Shown here: in pieces, positions 49,915 to 61,746 of the stretch
Layout: the number at the start of each line of letters is the position of its first letter
Position numbering within the stretch: the stretch's first letter is position 1
Assembly: GCA_030737835.1 (NCBI GenBank)
Contig: CM060855.1
Coordinates: 17,179,438-17,243,437 of the forward strand
Source: Acorus gramineus
Lineage: Eukaryota > Streptophyta > Magnoliopsida > Acorales > Acoraceae
Direction of reading: 5' to 3'
DNA: 64,000 nt
The notes under the pieces: generated by a model
Database searches by the model: none
Told to the model about the DNA's origin: nothing
What the model saw: only the letters and a program-made list of their open reading frames with translations
Position numbers and translations under genes: made by a program

Positions 49915-50144
49915 GGGTGCGTTTGATTGTGCAACTGAAAAACTGATTCTGCAGGAATCTGGGTTTTAAAACTGATTATGCAGGAAACTCACTTTCTCAG
50001 TTTTTTGAAATCGTAGCTTTTGAACACTATTTACCTGAAATATGTGTGTATGAAGCTGCTACAGTAAAACTGTTTGATTGCACGATTGTAAACGCAGCTT
50101 TGTGCAATCACAAACGTTGCGCAATCGCACAACCAAACGCACCC
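49915..50144. mobile_element. Tourist-like MITE with TTA target duplication
   Basis: A 230-bp element with inverted ends GGGTGCGTTTGATTGTGC and GGGTGCGTTTGGTTGTGC, flanked by TTA on both sides (49912-49914 and 50145-50147). Unit 3 has the uninterrupted site (GGACGACTTGGTCACCTCC at about 57640), which confirms the boundaries. Confidence 0.85.
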
Positions 50145-50308
50145 TTAGTCAACTCCAATACCTTAATACATTACAAGATTTTCATTGCGTCATTTGCATC
50201 AAATCAATATAACAAGTGGGTGGAACTTCTGTGGGATCAGGGACAAACATGCATATGTAATTTTTTCAACTTAATTATAAGATTAGTTACAGAGAGTCCC
50301 TCTGATAT

Positions 50309-50310
<2 letters not shown>

Positions 50311-50358
<48 letters not shown>
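50311..50358. repeat. (TA)n microsatellite
   Basis: About 23 uninterrupted AT units within unit 1. The matching place in unit 3 lacks it. Confidence 0.95.
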
Positions 50359-50359
<1 letters not shown>

Positions 50360-50920
50360 CAAATGGGTGGAACTTCAATACAGGTAAAAAGAAAAAAAAA
50401 TCAAATCCATAACATGGTCCACACGAATATCTTATAATTGTTTCACCTCGGAATGTGACTCCGAGAGAGAATATGTGATTATTGTTTCATACACGTTTTA
50501 AATGTTGTGGGCCGGCGTAGGTTCCTCTTCTTGCGAGGTAACCAATCAGCGTGAAAATTTAAATTTTGATTTATTTGTATGCAATTAATTAATCATAATT
50601 TTATTTTACATGAATTCTATATTTTTATTTATTTTGAGAATTTATTGATTTTCATTAAATACAATGAGAGAGGGAGAGGCAGCATGGTCACACAAGGTGC
50701 ATAAAAAAGACAAGAAAAATGTTGATTATATCATTTCTCTCGATTTGTGCGTATTATCTTTGGGGCCATACTAATCTTCTCTTTTTTCTTTCCAATAAAA
50801 TGAGAAAATAGGAGAAAAGTTTTATAGGACAAAAACAAAAGAAAAAAAATCAAATAAGTAAGAGAATATCAATAACATAGATCAACTAATTCTCCCGTGT
50901 ATCACCAAAATAAAAAAAAG

Positions 50921-51852
50921 CAAAAAATCCATATAACCCCCTATAATCTGACCTAAATCTATATAACCCCCTGCAATCTTCATAAATCCATATAACCTCC
51001 TGTAATCACCCCCCTATATCTATATAACCCCCTCCATCTGCCTTCCGTCCGTCTGTTTAACGGGGCAGGGGGTTATATGGATTTATGATAGATTACAGGG
51101 GGTTATATGGATTTTTCTCATTTTCTTTATTTATTTATTTTCTTTACATGTGGTTTAAAAATTGAGCTGTTTAACATTTACTTTTGAATTTTTTTTCAAG
51201 ATACCACGCACATTTAATTTTAATAAAAGAAAAAGGGTTATTCAGATCATAAACACATACAAGATCACCCACCAAAGAGATAGAAGTAAAAGAGATATAT
51301 ACTTTATCTTTTGGTATTTCAAAAAAGAACCCAAAACTACTCCTCCACGTACAGTTTATCCCCAACAAAATTCACTCATGACACCAACACAAGAGGTGTC
51401 CCAAGATTTAATAAAAAACATAATTCGCATTTTTGAAATTTTGTTGGTTGATGTTATACACTTTTTGTTACAAAATTCATTTTCTTTTAATTCTATCTCT
51501 TTGGTGGGTGATCTTGTATGTGTTTATGATTTGAATAACCCATTTTCTTTTATTAAAATTAAAGGTGCATGGTATCTTGAAAAAAATTCAAAAATAAATG
51601 TTAAACAACTCAATTTTTAAACCACATATAAAGAAAATAATAAAAAAAAAGAAAAAAATCCATATAACCCCCTGTAATCTGTCATAAATCCATATAACCC
51701 CCTGCCCCATTAAACAGATGGATGGAAGACAGACGGAGGGGGTTTTATGTATATAGAGGGGTGATTACAAGGGGTTATATGGATTTATGAAGATTGTAGG
51801 GGGTTTATATGGATTTTGGCCAGATTATAAGGGGTTATATGAATTTTTTCCT
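50921..51852. mobile_element. Foldback element, copy 2, loop inverted relative to copy 1
   Basis: A 932-bp relative of 48864-49730 with the same tandem ATCCATATAACCCC arm ends and the same inner arm blocks. The loop at about 51330-51450 (CTCATGACACCAACACAAGA) is the inverse of the loop in copy 1 (about 49300-49330). Because the arms are near-palindromic, almost the same peptide can be read from both strands. Unit 2 shows the empty site as an A run between CACC and CTAATTCTC (about 55390-55407), so the element entered a poly(A) stretch. Confidence 0.85.
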
Positions 51853-52279
51853 AAAAAAAACTAATTCTCATGTTACCCTACATACTACTCTCATAGATAT
51901 TAAAACCAAATATTTTAATCAACAATTAAAATAAAACTAACGGTTACTATGTAACAACTTATTAAACTCCATCAAATTTTTTTATATCAAAACAAACCAC
52001 TACATCTTCAAGTTAAAAAAAATTGAGTGGTGACAACTAATTCCACTAGAGGCCAAAGTTAGCTATCCTACTTGTTATTTGGGTCCAACCTGACTATGAC
52101 AGAGCAAATACATAACAAATTTTAAAGCTCGTATCATAAAGGAAAATGATATATCAAGCTCTTTATGCTTCTTCATTTGCAATTCACATCTTTTTTTATA
52201 TATATATAAAAATTATACTCTCCCTTTTATGTGCATAGTGGTATACAAATTAAAGTATGCATTTAGAAACAATGTTTAC

Positions 52280-53400
52280 ATCCTTTACAATTATTTGTTG
52301 TATTTACATAAATACTGTTATATTTATGTAAATATAGCATTACAGTTACATTTACATAACTGTTTTACATTCCATGCAATGTTTAAATTTTTTTAACTAG
52401 ATTCTCTCTTCAATAGTCAGTTACATTTTATGAAAAATATCAAACAGCTTTTTTGTTGTGAGTTACATTTAACAAATATTACATGAACTATTTGATTCAT
52501 TTTCATAAAAAAAGTTACATTTATATAAATGTAACATAACCTAAATATTTTACATTCCATGTAATTTACCTATAGTTGACACATTTATGAATGTAATAAA
52601 TATATCAATACATGCATGTGGTTGACTGTTATATTTACGAATGTAACAAAAATAACACAGATTTCACAAATGACTATTTACATTGTCAACAATGTAGCAG
52701 TAGTATCAAACAAACTACGCACATATAAAATGTAACGATATCAAGTGTTACATTTAGATATTGAGACAAAAACAAATCAACCTGTGAAAAATGACATTTC
52801 ATACATGAAATAAATTCGTGTTTAAACATTTAAAACAAAAATCAAAACATCAATACCTCAACCAAGACTACTCATCCCCTCACTCTCTCTCGACGGAGTT
52901 AGCCTTCCAAAATGCAGTTTTCGGTGGTCGTCGCCGTGGATGAACAACGAAACAGCGGGAAAGGCGGGGCTCTCAAATCCAAGCACCGAGACCGCACGGA
53001 CACAAAGAGGCAGAAGAGGTGGTGGTTCAATATGTGGTGCTTTGGAGGGACCTGATCAATTCATGGCTGTTCGGGAGCGTCGTCACCCAAGGTTGCCACG
53101 CCTCCATCACCGCCATCTGGGCCCACAAAGACGATGCTACGTTGATTTTTATTACGATTTGTTGTTGACGAGGGAGAGAGAAAGACAGGGTTTTTGGGTT
53201 TGAAACGGGAATTGATTTTGAATTTGAATGAAGGTTGAATCTCAAGAGGAGAAATGATATAATAGCAAAGATTTTGAGTTTGAATGAAGGTTGAATCTCA
53301 CAATTCTTGGAATAAATCTTTAAGTGGTTATCAAATAAATGATATAATAGACAATGTACACATGCCACATCATGGGGCTTAGTTTGGGGCCTATGAAGTT
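52280..53400. mobile_element. Unit-1-specific block with TTACATT motifs and a GC-rich gene-like piece
   Basis: This stretch has no counterpart in units 2 and 3. 52300-52760 is crowded with TTACATT and its inverse AATGTAA, often facing each other (for example TTACATTTATATAAATGTAA at about 52516). 52860-53205 is GC-rich, unlike its surroundings, and has a plus-strand ATG at 52912 and open frames without recognised domains. An inserted transposon that carries a captured gene fragment would explain both, but I could not define termini. Confidence 0.4.
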
Positions 53401-54399
53401 GGAGCATGGGAATTATTATTGTTATTTTACATGTCTACCATATTCATGTAAAAAGAAAAAGTCATTATTATACAGGTCTACTATATCACTTGTTACATGT
53501 CTCCCATATCTAAACCTAATAATAACTCTTACATGTCTCCCATATTCATACAAAGGGAAAGTTTTTTTTTTTTTTTTGCTTGATAAATAATTTTCATTGC
53601 TTCTATAAGTTACAAAATATACATACAAAGGGAAAGTTGAAGACTTCAAGGTCTCATAATTGTCTACGTACCACATCAATTAGGAAAAGGGAAGGTCCTT
53701 GTGTCTATGAAAAAAGTTGATAAAAATGAAGACAATGCATCCAACTGTACACAATTATTGATGGGGTATATTTATGAGACATCCTCCATATTTTTTCACC
53801 TCCTCTATCCATCCTCCATGATAAATAGTGGTGAATCTCTCATACAAAATTATAGTGTTGCATTCTCTATCTATTTTTCAAATTATTAGTGTTGCATTCT
53901 CTACCTCTCTTTCAAATTTAACATGATCGCTGAGAGGGACAAATTGGTTCACATAATGGACCACTAGTGTTATAGATTTTTCATACCAACTGGGGTTGTG
54001 ATAGAGAATGTGTGGTATGTTTTTTAATTTCTTGTCTTAAAAAATCTTTCTTATTAAACAAAAAAAATTTACATGGGTTTTCATTGGAGATTTTAGCCAC
54101 CAGTTGGGTAGATGAATTAAGTTATTTGGGATAGATAACTATATTAGTATGGATAAAAAATAATATATCTAATCTAGTGAGGGACATGCTTTTATAAAAC
54201 ATGAAGCATATGCTCTAACAAATTGTATGAGACATCTATAGAAAATGTACAAAAATTTTATCAAAGTATATAACTCATTAATGTGAGTATACGTCTATTA
54301 ATTTTCAATGAATGCAAATAAGATTGGAAGTGTGGTTGAGAAAAAAAATTGTGTGTAACAATACTCATAATTATAGACTCTCAAATATGGGGTAGTGAA

Positions 54400-56900
54400 A
54401 CCATAGAGTGTCTCTTTTTGCACCTTTTATTTTTTACTCCACACCCAAATATTTACACACCCAACAAAAATTTATCTTTCCAAAAATGGTTTTTTTTTAT
54501 ATTTATTCTCCCCTCATTTCCTTCTATTCTCCCTCTATTCTACTATTAAAACGGGGGATATAAGTATTGTTATTCGAGATGATCTGAGATGATCCAACAG
54601 GACATGGATCTTAAACATCCTCGAACGAGTGATGTTCCCTCCAATATCCATGTGATGTTCCCTCAAGTAATAAGATTTTAAATTAAAACCTTAAAAAAAA
54701 TAATAGTCACAAGTATTTGTATAAAACATCAAAACCTCATAATTGTTTTTTATCTTCTCCTCTCCTCTGGGCTCTAGTTGTATCTTAAAAAATATATTTT
54801 TTTTCTGCATCTATTGCATCCATCAGATCAAAATGCGTCTCATTTTCATTGTCCCAAAGACATGGCTAAAAACTGTATAAGTAAATCCTTTCTCATCTCT
54901 ACTAGGGTTCAGTAGTTTAGATGATATTATTATTCTTAAATTTTATTCTGGATTTTGATTTTCATTTATTTTATATTTTAGAAGAAGACTACATATACAA
55001 AATTTGGGGATTCCTCTTCTTGCGAGGTAACCAATCAACATGAAAATTTAAATTTTTATTTATTTGTGTGCAATCAATCATAATTTTATTTTACATAAAT
55101 TCTATATTTTTATTTATTTTGAGAATTTATTGATTCTCATTAAATACAATGAGAGAGCCAGAGGCAGCATTATGGTAACACAAGGTGTATAAAAAAGACA
55201 AGAAAAATGTTGATTACATTTTTTCTCTTGGCGTGTCATCCTTGTGCAGGGGCATACTAATTTTCTCTGAATCGTTCCAATAAAATGAAAAAATAGTAGA
55301 GAAGTCTTATAAGAAAAAAACATAAGAAAAAAAAATCAAATAAATAAGAGAATATCAATAATATAGATCAACTAATTCTCCTATATATCACCAAAAAAAA
55401 AAAAAAAACTAATTCTCATGTGACCCTACATACTACTCTCATAGATATGAAAATCAAATATTTTAATCAACAATTAAAAATAAAACTAACGGTTACTATA
55501 TAACAACTTATTAAACTCCATCAATTTTTTTTTATCAAAACAAACCACTACGTCTTCAAGTTAAAAAAATTGAGTGGTGACAACTTCTTCCACTAGGCTA
55601 AAATTAGCTATCCTACTTGTTATTTGGGTCCATCCTAACTATGATAAAGCGAATACATAGCAAATTTAAAAGCTCACATCACAAAGGAAAATGATATGTC
55701 AAACTCTTTGTGTATCTCCATATACAGTTCACACCATTTTTTTTTATAAAGAAATTACACTCTCCCTTTTATGTGCATATTGATCTACGAAATGAAGTAT
55801 ATACTGAGATACAATGTCTCTAAAAAAATAATAACAAAAAGAAGACAATGCTCACATCACATGTTAGTATTATTTATTATAACATATATGTAAGGTGGAG
55901 CTTTTTTAATTTTTTTAATATAATTTACCATTCGAAACCTGAAAAGGACGAGGGAAAGTCATTATTATTTACATGTCTCCCATATTCATGTAAAAAGGAA
56001 AAATCATTATTATACATGTCTGCTATATCACATGTTACATGTCTCCCATATTCATGCATAGTAGTAAAAGTTTTTTTTTTTCCCTTGGTAAATATTTTTC
56101 ATTGCTTCTATGTAAGTTACAAAATATACATACAAATGGAAAGTTGAAGACTTCAAGGTCTCATAATTGTCTACGGACCACATTAATTATGAAAAAGAAA
56201 CGTCCTTGTGTCTACGAAATAAATTGATAAAAAGAAGACAATGAAACCATATTCATACATCTGCCATATTCATACAAAAAGAGTAAATCATTATACATAC
56301 ATGTACCACATTATTATTTTACATCTACCATATTCATACAAAAAAAGTAAGTCATTATTATACATGTCTACCATATTCATACAAAGGGAAAGTTTTTTTT
56401 CTTTTACTTGATAAATAATTTTCTTTGTTTCCATTTCCATACAAGTGACAAAATGTACATACAAAGGGAAAGTTGAAGACTTATAAGGCCCTGAGGGAAC
56501 ATTGAAAGCAAAAGAAAAACATTGAAAGAAAATCAGTCTCACAATAGTCTACGTATCACATTTATGAAAAAGGAACTTCACGAGATATAATTTATAAAAA
56601 AAAGACAATGAATCTATCTGAACACATTTATTAAAGGGGTATAATTTATAAGAGATCCTCCATCTTTTTTTCACCTGCTCATCCATCCTCCACCCTTCAA
56701 AATAAATAGTGGTGAATTCCTCCTTCAAAATTATAGTGTTACATTCTCTACCCCTTTCAAATTAACATGGCGGTTGAGGGAGATAAGTTGGTTCACATAA
56801 TGAATCACTGGTATTTTAGATTTCTCGTACCAATCGGGATTGTGATCGAATAACGTGTTTTTACCCTGTACCAAGAAAATTATTACCTGTCCAACCAAAT
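54400..56900 (+). repeat. Segmental repeat unit 2 (shorter copy)
   Basis: Carries the same ordered landmarks: TTTGCACC at 54418; the GCATCTATTGCATCCATCAG block at 54808; GCGAGGTAACCAATCA at about 55023; AATCAACAATTAAAAATAAAAC at about 55468; two copies of the TACATGTCTCCCATATTCAT block at 55970-56540; the leader at about 56640; and a start region at 56767 reading MAVEGDKLVHIMNHWYFRFLVP before a stop. It lacks the segment found at the left of units 1 and 3 and the right-hand TAGCCACCAGTTG block. Confidence 0.7.
56767..56850 (+). pseudogene. Duplicate first-exon remnant, copy 2
   Basis: Twenty-eight codons from an ATG preceded by the same leader as the other copies. MAVEGDKLVHIM is identical in protein to the copy at 61576, although three of the first twelve codons differ at the third base. 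It has a Trp codon where the other two copies have TAG, and reads on to a stop at 56851-56853. It lacks the acidic DERVSDYFHENYNEDM part and has no downstream exon nearby. A dead duplicate is likely. Confidence 0.5.
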
Positions 56901-57706
56901 CACATCTCATTAAGAAACAAAAAATAATTATTTTCTCCAATATCCGTGTGATATCCCTCATAAAGAATAAGAATTTAAATTAAACCATTTACCCCCAAAG
57001 TGACATAGGGTTATTTGACTCTGATAGCTATACGAGGATAAATAACAATCCATGCAGAATAAGTAAATTTCTGTTTGGTTGCATTTTCTGTTACTCTCAT
57101 TGGAAAACGTGAAAGCAATATTTTTTTGTTATTTTGTTCATCTTGAATAAAATGATGAAGAATGGTGAATAAGAGATAAATAACAGTTTATGACTTTTTA
57201 AATTACAACATGCACTTGGATAAGTGTAAGAGATGTGTGATTGATTTAATAGATGTGATAATTTTTGGAATGTGCGTGTGAGAGTATTAGGTGAGATAAA
57301 AAATTTAAAATGACGGAGAAGAATATTTTTATTCCCTAACATAGGTAAGCTCTGATAATCAATTCCACCTTTCATTGGAATTAATGTGAGGCCTTATCTT
57401 AGTTTATTCAGACATAGCTATCAGGGTTTATCCGTGCGAAACAAACATTGAATAAGGGTTATTTTGCCGTATTCACCCTTATTCTTTGTTTATTCTGGGA
57501 CACAAACGGGGGTTAAAAAATAAATGTTATCAATCTCCAAACACCAATTAAAAACAACACAAACCAAATGATTCACGGCTATGTTTCCTTATCACATTAT
57601 TCACAAACTATTAATAGAATAAGTTCTAACAGGCTTAGTTGGACGACTTGGTCACCTCCAATACATTAATACATTACAGGGGATTTTCGCTGCATCATTT
57701 GCATCA

Positions 57707-58006
57707 AATCAATATAACAAGTGGAACTTCACTGCAGGTAAAAGAAAAAGAAATTCAAATCCATAAAATCAATGTAACAAGTGGAACTTCACTGCAGGTA
57801 AAAGAAAAAGAAATTCAAATCCATAAAATCAATGTAACAAGTGGAACTTCACTGCAGGTAAAAGAAAAAGAAATTCAAATCCATAAAATCAATGTAACAA
57901 GTGGAACTTCACTGCAGGTAAAAGAAAAAGAAATTCAAATCCATAAAATCAATATAACAAGTGGAACTTCACTGCAGGTAAAAGAAAAAGAAATTCAAAT
58001 CCATAA
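57707..58006 (+). repeat. Minisatellite: five perfect 60-bp units
   Basis: Five 60-bp units (AATCAATRTAACAAGTGG to AATTCAAATCCATAA) that differ only at one A/G site: A in units 1 and 5, G in 2-4. Because 60 is a multiple of three and the unit lacks stops in one frame, it gives a repetitive 20-residue frame. Unit 1 of the segmental repeat has the sequence once, so the expansion is local and recent. Confidence 0.97.
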
Positions 58007-58319
58007 CCTGGTCCCCACGTACATCCTATAATTGTTGACTAAGGTACATCTCGTAATTGTTGGTATCTCTGTTTGCACCCATTATTTTTACCTCCACATC
58101 CAAATAATCACACCGAACAAAAATTTATCTTTTCAAAAACAGTTTTTTATATTTATTCTTCTCTTATTTTTTTTCTATTCTCCCTCTATTCCACTATCAA
58201 AATGGGTGATACAATAAGTATTGTTATACGAGAGGATCTAACATAACATGGATCTTAAACATTCTAGAACTCGTTACGTTCCCTCCAATATCAATGTGAT
58301 GTTCACTCAGCCCCGTTTG

Positions 58320-58870
58320 GATGTGAAATATGGGACTTGATAACATAGAATAAAACGGAATAGGAAAATTTAAATGTTTGTATGCATTGAATATCTAGGG
58401 ATAACATATGCCTCGATAAACTGGTCTATGTATTTCAACCAAACCTTGCCCCTGTTTGGATGTAGAATAAAACTTATTCTTATATATACAATTATCTGTC
58501 ACAAGTGAGTATAAATAAGCATAAAGTGATTTTGTATTTGATTATGTTTTGAATTATTCTCGTTAAAAATATAATAATAATTTTTTTGTTATTTAAATAA
58601 AATATGAATAAAGTGTAGATAAAAATTTATAAAAAATAAAAAATGATGATAGTTGATTTGACATGTAATTTAATTTAATTATAAAAAGTGATAATAGTTG
58701 ATTTAACATGTGAAAAACTTAAATACGGTGGGTCCCACATATGTTGATGCCTTATATAAGTTGGTATAAGTCCCATTCTAGCTCAGTCCGAGAATAGTTA
58801 TGCAAGCTTATACTAAATTATTCAGGCATAATTTCTACATGGGTATTCTACCCTCCCAAATATGCTATCA
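58320..58870. mobile_element. MITE-like insertion(s) in unit 3
   Basis: Unit 2 reads GATGTTCCCTCAAGTAATAAG without interruption at 54655. In unit 3 the same site is split by about 550 bp that begins GCCCCGTTTGGATGTG and ends CCCAAATATGCTATC. A second GCCCCTGTTTGGATGTAG start at about 58448 suggests one MITE inside another. Termini are imperfect and the target duplication is unclear. Confidence 0.55.
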
Positions 58871-60320
58871 AAGAATAAGATTTTAAATTAAAACATTTTA
58901 AAAAATAATAGTCACAAGTTTGTATGAAACATCAAAACCTCACGATTGTTTTTTTATTTTCTCCTCTCCTCTGGGCTCTAATTGTATCTTTAAAAATAAT
59001 TAACTTTTTTTCTGCATCGATTGCATCCATCAGATCAAAATGTGTCTCATTTTCATTCTCCCAAAGACACAACTACAAACTGCATAAGTAAATCCTTTCT
59101 CATCTCTACTAGAATTTAGTAGTTTAGATGACATTATTTTTTGTAATTTTATTTTGGAATTTTATTTCCATTTATTTTATATATCAGAAGAAGACTACAT
59201 AAACAAATTTTGGGGATTCCTCTTTTTACGAGGTAACCAATAAGCTTGAAAATTTAAATTTTGATTTATTTGTGTGCAATCAATCATAACTTTATTATGC
59301 ATGAATTCTATATTTTTATATATTTTAGAATTTATTGATTTTATATATAAAAAATTAGGATTTTATGTGACATGGATTCTATATTTTTATTTATGAAGTG
59401 ATTCATTGATTTTGTGTGCAATCAATTTGGGATTTTAATTATTATCTGTTTTTATATTAGAGCTTCTATTATTTTGCCACCACTAGTGTAAAATCCTAAC
59501 TATGCCATTGATTATATCAGTTTAATAAAGTCTCTTGCATACACTATATTTTCATTAAATACAAACAGAGAGCGGAGGCAGCATAATAACACAAGGTGCA
59601 TCAAAAAGACAAGAAAAATGTATATTACATCTTCTATTACTATTCTAGACATTTTTAAAGAATACAATCCAGGAGAATCATATATAGTTCCAATAAATGG
59701 AAAAATAAGAGAGAAGTCTTATGGGACAAAAACAAAAGACATAAAGAATCAAATAAGTAAAAGAATATCAGTAATATAGATCAACTAATTCTCCTGTAAC
59801 CCTACATACTACTCTCATAAATACTAAAATCAAATATTTTAATCAACAATTAAAAATAAAACTAACTGTTACTATATAACGACTTATTAAAATCCATCAA
59901 TTTATTTTTTTATCAAAACAGACCACCACATCATCGGGTTAAAAAAATTGAGTGGTGACAACTACTTCCACTAGGCTCAAATTAGCTCATCATAGAGCGA
60001 GTATATGACAAATTTTAAAAGCTGGTACCATAAAAAGAAATGATATGTCAAACCCTTTGTCCATCATTCCCATTTGTCCACACAATTTTTTTATTTTTTT
60101 AAAAATTAATTCTCTCTTTTAAATGCATACTGACATATACAAAATGAAATATATACTGAGATGCAGTGTTTTAACAACACAAAAAAAAAAAAAAAAAAAC
60201 AAACAGACAATGCTCACATCACATGTTGGTATTATTTATTATAATACATATGTAAGGTGAAGTTTTTTTTTTAATTTTTTTTTTATGATTTACCAATTGA
60301 AACCTAAAAGGACAAGGGAA

Positions 60321-61310
60321 AGCCATTATTATTTTACATTTACCATATTCATGCAAATAGGGTAAGTCATTATTATACATGTCTGCCATATCACGTTACT
60401 TGACTCCCATATTCATATAAAGGGAATTTTTTGTTCTTTTACTTGATAAATAATTTTCTTTGTTTTCATTTCCATATAAGTTACAAAATGTACATACAGA
60501 GGGAAAGTTGAAGACTTAAGGTCCCGAGGAAGAACATTGAAAGAAAAAGAAAAACATTGAAAGAAAATTAGTCTCACAGCTGTCTATGTACTATTTTACA
60601 TCTACCATATTTATGATTAACAATTGAAACTTAAAAGGACAAAGAAAAGTCATTATTATTTTACATCTACCATATTCATGCAAATAGGGTAAGTCATCAT
60701 TATACATGTCTGCCATATCACGTTACATGTCTCCCATATTCATATAAAGGGAATTTTTTTTTTCTTTTACTTGATAAATAGTTTTCTTTGTTTCCATTTC
60801 CATATAAGTTACAAAATGTACATACAGAGGGAAAGTTGAAGACTTAAGATCCCGAGGAAGAACATTGAAAGCAAAAGAAAAACATTGAAAGAAAATCAGT
60901 CTCACAACTGTCTACGTACTATTTTACATCTACCATATTTATGATTAACAATTGAAACTTAAAAGGACAAAGAAAAGTCATTATTATTTTACATTTACCA
61001 TATTCATGCAAATAGGGTAAGTCATTATTATACATGTCTGCCATATCACGTTACTTGACTCCCATATTCATATAAAGGGAATTTTTTGTTCTTTTACTTG
61101 ATAAATAATTTTCTTTGTTTTCATTTCCATATAAGTTACAAAATGTACATACAGAGGGAAAGTTGAAGACTTAAGGTCCCGAGGAAGAACATTGAAAGAA
61201 AAAGAAAAACATTGAAAGAAAATTAGTCTCACAGCTGTCTATGTACTATTTTACATCTACTATACCATATTAATGATTTACCAATTGAAACCTAGAAGGA
61301 CAAGGAAAAG
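60321..61310 (+). repeat. Tandem array of about 328 bp units, three copies plus a partial
   Basis: Units begin at 60321, 60648, 60976 and (partial) 61309 with AGTCATTATTATTTTACAT. Each contains CATGTCTGCCATATCACGTTA, CTTTTACTTGATAAATA and GGGAAAGTTGAAGACTTAAG. Units 1 and 3 share variants (ACTTGACTCCC and TTTTTTGTTCTTTT) that unit 2 lacks. Related single or double blocks occur at 53420-53680 and 55970-56540. Confidence 0.9.
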
Positions 61311-61575
61311 TCATTATTATTTTACATCTACCATATTTATGAAAATGAAACTTTACGTGATATAAATTATAAAAAGAAGTTAATGAATCCATCTGTACAC
61401 AATTATTGATGGGGTATAATTTACGAGAGATCCTCCATCTTTTTTTCACTTCCTCATTCATCCTCCATTTTCCATGATAAATAGTGGTGAATCACCTCAA
61501 CATTATATTATTGCATTCTCTATCTATTTTTTCAAATTATTAGTGTTGCATTCTTTACTTCTCTTTCATATTAAC

Positions 61576-61746
61576 ATGGCTGTTGAGGGGGACAAGTTGG
61601 TTCACATAATGGATCATTAGTGTTTTAGAGTTCTCATACCAACCGGGGTTGTGATCGACGAACGTGTTTCTGACTATTTCCATGAAAATTACAATGAAGA
61701 CATGTTCATTCGCAGAATGATTGACATGAATAAGAAACTGACAATG
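61576..61746 (+). pseudogene. First-exon candidate of an unidentified gene, copy 3
   Basis: Fifty-seven codons from ATG to a GTATGT 5' splice site, reading MAVEGDKLVHIMDH, a TAG, then CFRVLIPTGVVIDERVSDYF and HENYNEDMFIRRMIDMNKKL. The in-frame TAG occupies the position of a Trp codon in the copy at 56767 and is shared with the copy at 53923. The TAG could instead be the end of a 3' splice site, making the exon start at TGT. I do not recognise the family. The leader has TTCACTTCCTCATTCATCC and ATAAATAGTGGTGAATC about 90-140 bp upstream. It is called broken with the caveat above. Confidence 0.45.

Larger units (their letters stand above)
49839..54145 (+). repeat. Segmental repeat unit 1
   Basis: First of three diverged direct copies (others 54400-56900 and 57581-61865). 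Landmarks in order: TTTCCTTATCACATTATTCAC at 49840; CATCAAATCAATATAACAAG at about 50190; GCGAGGTAACCAATCA at about 50535; AATCAACAATTAAAATAAAAC at about 51915; ATTGAGTGGTGACAACTA at about 52023; the leader GTATATTTATGAGACATCC at about 53765; and an ATG at 53923. It has acquired a MITE, a foldback and a block of about 1.1 kb not found in the other units. The start-codon region reads MIAERDKLVHIMDH then a stop. Confidence 0.75.

Noticed and set aside
51162-51620. 152-codon plus-strand frame, with part of the same peptide on the minus strand
   Set aside because: The identical peptide on both strands arises because the frame crosses the arms of a foldback element.
57639-58031. 130-codon repetitive protein, or a CRISPR-like array
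   Set aside because: It is a head-to-tail 60-bp minisatellite without distinct spacers, in plant DNA; the open frame follows from the unit length.
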